Shown one piece after another: positions 44,503 through 47,917 of a DNA stretch of 47,917 nucleotides. The notes below the pieces were generated by a model that did no database searches, was not told the DNA's origin, and saw only the letters and a list, made by a program, of their open reading frames with translations. A program made the position numbers and the translations under genes. This DNA is from Bryobacterales bacterium (GTDB taxonomy: Bacteria > Acidobacteriota > Terriglobia > Bryobacterales > Bryobacteraceae), in the NCBI GenBank assembly GCA_947467395.1, contig CANIIC010000009.1, forward strand, positions 1 to 47,917, in the 5' to 3' direction. The number at the start of each line of letters is the position of its first letter. The first letter of the stretch is position 1.

Positions 44503-47136
44503 ATGACAAGTCAGAATTCCTTCGGGGCTGCGGGCGAACTGCGCGTTAGCGGCCGTACTTACAAGATGTTTCGTCTGGCCGCCCTCGAAAAACAGGGCGT
44601 AAACCTGGCTCGGGTTCCGTATTCGATCAAGATCCTGCTCGAAAACCTGCTGCGTGCCGAAGACGGCACCACGGTGAAGAAGAGCGACATCGAATACGTC
44701 GCCAAGTGGGATACGACGGCCGCTGCGCAGGAGATCAACTTCCGCCCGGCTCGCGTGCTGCTGCAGGATTTCACGGGCGTTCCGTGCGTGGTCGACTTGG
44801 CCGCGATGCGTGATGCTCTGGCGAAGATGGGCGCGGACCCGAAGAAGGCGAATCCGCTGATCCCTGTGGACCTGGTCATTGACCACTCCGTGCAGGTGGA
44901 TCACTTCGGCACGCCGCAAGCGTTCGAGCAGAACGCGATTCTCGAATTTTCGCGCAACCAAGAACGTTACTCGTTCCTGCGCTGGGGCCAATCGGCGTTC
45001 CAGGATTTCCGCGCGGTTCCGCCTGATACGGGCATCGTGCACCAGGTGAACTTGGAGTACCTCGCTCCGGTTGTGTTCGTCGACAAGGAAGGCACCGCCT
45101 ATCCTGACACCGTCGTCGGCACCGACTCCCACACCACCATGATCAACGGCATCGGCGTCGTCGGTTGGGGCGTGGGCGGCATCGAGGCAGAAGCCTGCAT
45201 GTTGGGCCAGCCGGCGACCATGCTGCTGCCGCAGGTGATCGGCTTCAAGCTGACCGGCAAGTTGCCGGAAGGCGCCACCGCGACCGACCTCGTGCTGACC
45301 GTCACGCAGATGCTCCGCAAGAAGGGCGTCGTGGGCAAGTTCGTCGAATACTACGGCGACGGCCTCGATAACCTGAGCCTGGCCGATCGCGCGACCATCG
45401 CCAACATGGCTCCCGAATACGGCGCCACCATCGGTGTGTTCCCGATCGATGGCCAGACGCTGGAGTACATGCGTCTCTCGAATCGCCCGGCCGAAACGGT
45501 CGAGCTGGTCGAAGCCTACGCCAAGGAACAGGGCCTGTTCCGTATCGCCGGAGCACCGGAGCCGGTGTACACGGACACGTTGTCGCTCGACATGTCGACC
45601 GTGGTGCCGTCGCTGGCCGGTCCGAAGCGCCCGCAGGATCGCATCAACCTGCCGGACGTGAAGAAGAACTTCCTCGATGTGCTCGGTGCTGAGCCGAAGA
45701 AGTCGGGCAATGTTTCCGACGGCGCGGTCGTGATCGCTGCGATCACCTCCTGCACTAATACTTCGAACCCGTCGGTGCTGATCGCCGCCGGTCTCGTTGC
45801 GAAGAAGGCCGTAGCCTTGGGCCTCAATGTGAAGCCGTGGGTCAAGCCGAGCCTCGCGCCGGGTTCGAAGGTGGTCATGGACTACCTAACCGACGCTGGC
45901 GTCGTGCCTGCTCTCGAAGCGTTGAAGTTCCACCTGGTCGGCTACGGCTGCACCACGTGTATCGGCAACAGCGGTCCGCTGCCGGACGAAGTCGCTGCCG
46001 ATGTCACGACGGGCAAGCTGACGGTCGCCTCGGTGCTGTCGGGCAACCGTAACTTTGAAGGCCGCGTGAACCCGCTGGTGAAGGCGAACTACCTCGCTTC
46101 GCCGCCGTTGGTGGTCGCCTATGCGATCGCCGGTCGCGTGGATCTGGACCTCGCCAACGAAGCCATCGGTCAGGGCAAGGACGGCCAGGACGTGTTCCTC
46201 AAGGACATCTGGCCCACCACGCAGGAAGTACAGGATGCGGTGAAGAAGTCCGTGCGCCAGGAAATGTTCGCCAAGCAGTACGGCGAAGTGTTCAAGGGCG
46301 ACGCGATGTGGAACGCGATCAAGGTTCCGCTGGGCGACCGCTACGCCTGGGACGACGCCTCCACCTACATTAAGAAGGCTCCGTACTTCGACGACATGGT
46401 CGATCCGGCCACGCACGTGAAGGATTTCTCGGGCGTGCGCACGCTGGCCGTGCTGGGCGATTCGGTCACCACCGATCACATCTCGCCCGCAGGCAACATC
46501 GCCAAGGACAGCCCGGCTGCCAAGTACCTGATGTCGCTGGGCGTGAAGCCTGCCGACTTCAATAGCTACGGCGCTCGTCGCGGCAACCATGAAGTGATGA
46601 CGCGCGGTACGCTGGCCAACATTCGCCTGCGTAACCTCATGGCTCCGGGCACCGAAGGCGGCTGGACCAAGCATGTTCCTTCGGGCGAACAGACCACCAT
46701 CTATGACGCCTCCGTGCAGTATCAGAAGGACGGCGTGCCGCTGCTGATCATCGCGGGCAAGGAATACGGTACCGGTTCGTCGCGCGATTGGGCGGCGAAG
46801 GGCGTGCTGCTGCTGGGCGTGAAGGTCGTCATCGCCGAAAGCTTCGAGCGTATCCATCGTTCGAACCTCGTCGGCATGGGCGTTCTGCCGCTGCAGTTCC
46901 TCGAAGGCCAGACGCGCGAATCGCTGGGCTTGACGGGCTTCGAAGAATACACGTTCGAAGGCGTGAAGTCGGCGGTGGATACCGCGGGCAAGACGCGCGT
47001 GAAGGTGACGGCCACGCAGGACGGCCAGACCAAGACGTTTGAAGTGCTGGCTCGCGTGGATACGCCGGTGGAAGCCGACTACTACCGCAACGGCGGCATC
47101 CTGCCGTTCGTGCTGAAGCAGATCGCTCGCTCGTAG
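44503..47136 (+). CDS. acnA: Aconitate hydratase A
   Basis: An 877-residue [4Fe-4S] enzyme that isomerises citrate to isocitrate. The cluster cysteines are Cys417 in TSCTNTSNP and Cys483/Cys486 in [13 protein letters not shown]. Other family blocks are [53 protein letters not shown] and the C-terminal swivel [13 protein letters not shown]. Length matches AcnA/iron-regulatory-protein type enzymes. It is a client of the Isc system encoded in the window. A strong terminator follows. Confidence 0.98.
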   Translation: MTSQNSFGAAGELRVSGRTYKMFRLAALEKQGVNLARVPYSIKILLENLLRAEDGTTVKKSDIEYVAKWDTTAAAQEINFRPARVLLQDFTGVPCVVDLAAMRDALAKMGADPKKANPLIPVDLVIDHSVQVDHFGTPQAFEQNAILEFSRNQERYSFLRWGQSAFQDFRAVPPDTGIVHQVNLEYLAPVVFVDKEGTAYPDTVVGTDSHTTMINGIGVVGWGVGGIEAEACMLGQPATMLLPQVIGFKLTGKLPEGATATDLVLTVTQMLRKKGVVGKFVEYYGDGLDNLSLADRATIANMAPEYGATIGVFPIDGQTLEYMRLSNRPAETVELVEAYAKEQGLFRIAGAPEPVYTDTLSLDMSTVVPSLAGPKRPQDRINLPDVKKNFLDVLGAEPKKSGNVSDGAVVIAAITSCTNTSNPSVLIAAGLVAKKAVALGLNVKPWVKPSLAPGSKVVMDYLTDAGVVPALEALKFHLVGYGCTTCIGNSGPLPDEVAADVTTGKLTVASVLSGNRNFEGRVNPLVKANYLASPPLVVAYAIAGRVDLDLANEAIGQGKDGQDVFLKDIWPTTQEVQDAVKKSVRQEMFAKQYGEVFKGDAMWNAIKVPLGDRYAWDDASTYIKKAPYFDDMVDPATHVKDFSGVRTLAVLGDSVTTDHISPAGNIAKDSPAAKYLMSLGVKPADFNSYGARRGNHEVMTRGTLANIRLRNLMAPGTEGGWTKHVPSGEQTTIYDASVQYQKDGVPLLIIAGKEYGTGSSRDWAAKGVLLLGVKVVIAESFERIHRSNLVGMGVLPLQFLEGQTRESLGLTGFEEYTFEGVKSAVDTAGKTRVKVTATQDGQTKTFEVLARVDTPVEADYYRNGGILPFVLKQIARS

Positions 47137-47157
47137 TTACCAGCGTTCGAAAAGAAA

Positions 47158-47191
47158 CAGGCCGGTTGGGGAGCGATCCTCAACCGGCCTG
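47158..47191. terminator. 15-bp bidirectional terminator after acnA
   Basis: The arms 47158-47172 and 47177-47191 (CAGGCCGGTTG... and ...CAACCGGCCTG) pair over 15 bases with one G-T, closed by the loop GCGA. AAAAGAAA precedes and AATTGTTTG follows. It lies between acnA and the convergent kinase fragment and can serve both strands. Confidence 0.85.
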
Positions 47192-47222
47192 AATTGTTTG
47201 TAGCCGCTTTCGTGGGGGGCGG

Positions 47223-47917
47223 TTACTTGTTGCCTTGCTCGCCAATTTCCCCGAGGATCCGATCCAGCGATCCCTCTTCCACCGGACGCGACAGCAGGTA
47301 CCCGCCGTTCTTCTCCAGGCTCGACGCAAGCTCGCTGTTGTAGCCGTCGCTGATCACCACGAACGATCCGATGGAGGCGCGCACGCGCTCCAGGAATTCG
47401 CCCCATCCGGTGCGGCCTGGGCGCGCGGCCCAAAAGACGGCATCGAAACGCAGGCGCGGGGCGACGTCGGCGGCTTCTTCGCCCGCCACGGGCACCACGC
47501 GATGCCCACGCGAGCTCAGTAACTTCAGAAGCGTACGATTGGCACCCGCCTCGGGATCGACCAGCATCAGCGTGAGCGCGCGCCCTTGCGGAGCAACGGT
47601 GCGGCGAACGGTGTCGGTCGCGCGATTAGCGCTGGGCAAGGTGACCTCGAACGCAAAGACACCGGAGCGCTGATGGATCTTGAGGTCGCCGCCATGTGTA
47701 CGCAGAATGCTGCGACATACGTCGATGCTGAGGCCGCCATCTTCGCCCGTGGTCACCGGGGCTTCGGCTTCCGCATCGCTGGCAGGTGCGGCATACCCGA
47801 CTTCCACGCGAAGATGTCCTGCCGTCTCGCTACTCTTGACGAAAAACGCGCGTCCCACCGAAGCGGCTGCGCGAGCCTCCACGTACAGCAGGAACGTCAG
47901 AAACAATTGCTCCAACT
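47223..47917 (-). CDS. Degenerate histidine kinase-receiver protein, C-terminal fragment
   Basis: The last 230 or more residues of a gene whose start is beyond the window. The visible part begins in an ATPase N-box (EQLFLTFLLYVEARA), goes through an ATP-lid region (TGEDGGLSIDVCRSILRTHGG) and the end of a HATPase domain, then a receiver-like domain from about residue 112 (ALTLMLVDPEAG). The N-box asparagine positions read Thr/Tyr, and the receiver phospho-Asp position is Ala (FDAVFWAARPG). It looks like a catalytically altered hybrid kinase, or a signalling pseudoenzyme. Confidence 0.75.
   Translation of the reverse strand, partial: LEQLFLTFLLYVEARAAASVGRAFFVKSSETAGHLRVEVGYAAPASDAEAEAPVTTGEDGGLSIDVCRSILRTHGGDLKIHQRSGVFAFEVTLPSANRATDTVRRTVAPQGRALTLMLVDPEAGANRTLLKLLSSRGHRVVPVAGEEAADVAPRLRFDAVFWAARPGRTGWGEFLERVRASIGSFVVISDGYNSELASSLEKNGGYLLSRPVEEGSLDRILGEIGEQGNK

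Overview
The window is a 48-kb stretch of GC-rich bacterial chromosome carrying ordinary vertically inherited genes. I see no tRNA or rRNA gene, CRISPR array, insertion sequence, phage gene or integration site. The gene mix suggests an acidobacterium of the Bryobacterales/Solibacter type. It combines many secreted peptidases, a PQQ dehydrogenase, a DUF481 outer-membrane protein, an LptE-based outer membrane and an Isc iron-sulfur operon with HscBA and IscX. This assignment is inference from gene content, not from a search. Genes are packed tightly: many start/stop overlaps of 1-11 bases, convergent genes that abut or overlap, and no gap above 300 bases (the longest, 161 bases, is 41300-41460).

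Layout. 1-5155 (+): end of glyQ, glyS, ppdK and a small secreted Q/K/G-rich protein preceded by a UUCG hairpin. 5176-11306 (-): an isc operon in the order iscR-iscS-iscU-iscA-hscB-hscA-iscX, followed by an overlapping M28 peptidase. 11424-14155 (+): panB-panC and a DUF481 protein. 14156-15521 (-): a B3-type metallo-beta-lactamase-fold enzyme and a small exported protein. 15583-15849 (+): rpsT. 15851-19943 (-): an overlapping five-gene operon, psd-pssA-(Asd-like pseudoenzyme)-lptE-holA, joining phosphatidylethanolamine synthesis, LPS assembly and the DNA polymerase clamp loader. 19999-21639 (+): a CorA-like membrane protein with a large unrecognised N-terminal region. 21636-26257 (-): M1 peptidase, two membrane-associated proteins, a MaoC hydratase and a LytTR response regulator. 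26339-28650 (+): inositol-phosphate synthase and an NAD-dependent epimerase. 28703-30673 (-): PQQ dehydrogenase, divergent from a small propeller-like protein. 31231-33508 (-): an AIM24-like protein and a beta-CASP nuclease. 33528-42048: a run of exported proteins (S9 peptidase, large HExxH protease, M19 dipeptidase, lipoprotein, GlcG/HbpS-like protein, matrixin-like protease). 42045-47136: Isc-type ferredoxin, argS and acnA. The window ends in a degenerate histidine kinase/receiver fragment.

The clearest signals beyond routine annotation are these. (1) Several first-in-operon genes have a -10-like hexamer ending only 6-10 bases before the start codon and no Shine-Dalgarno, which predicts leaderless mRNAs. 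(2) The aspartate-semialdehyde-dehydrogenase homologue in the lipid/LPS operon has lost its catalytic Cys and substrate Arg. (3) The CorA-like protein has a GMN motif but an unrecognised ~380-residue front end. (4) An IscR type-1-like operator lies on the iscR promoter, while the regulator itself has unusual Cys spacing. (5) Divergent gene pairs share 19- and 36-base intergenic regions with overlapping -10 elements. I did not find a clear defence, mobile or biosynthetic system.
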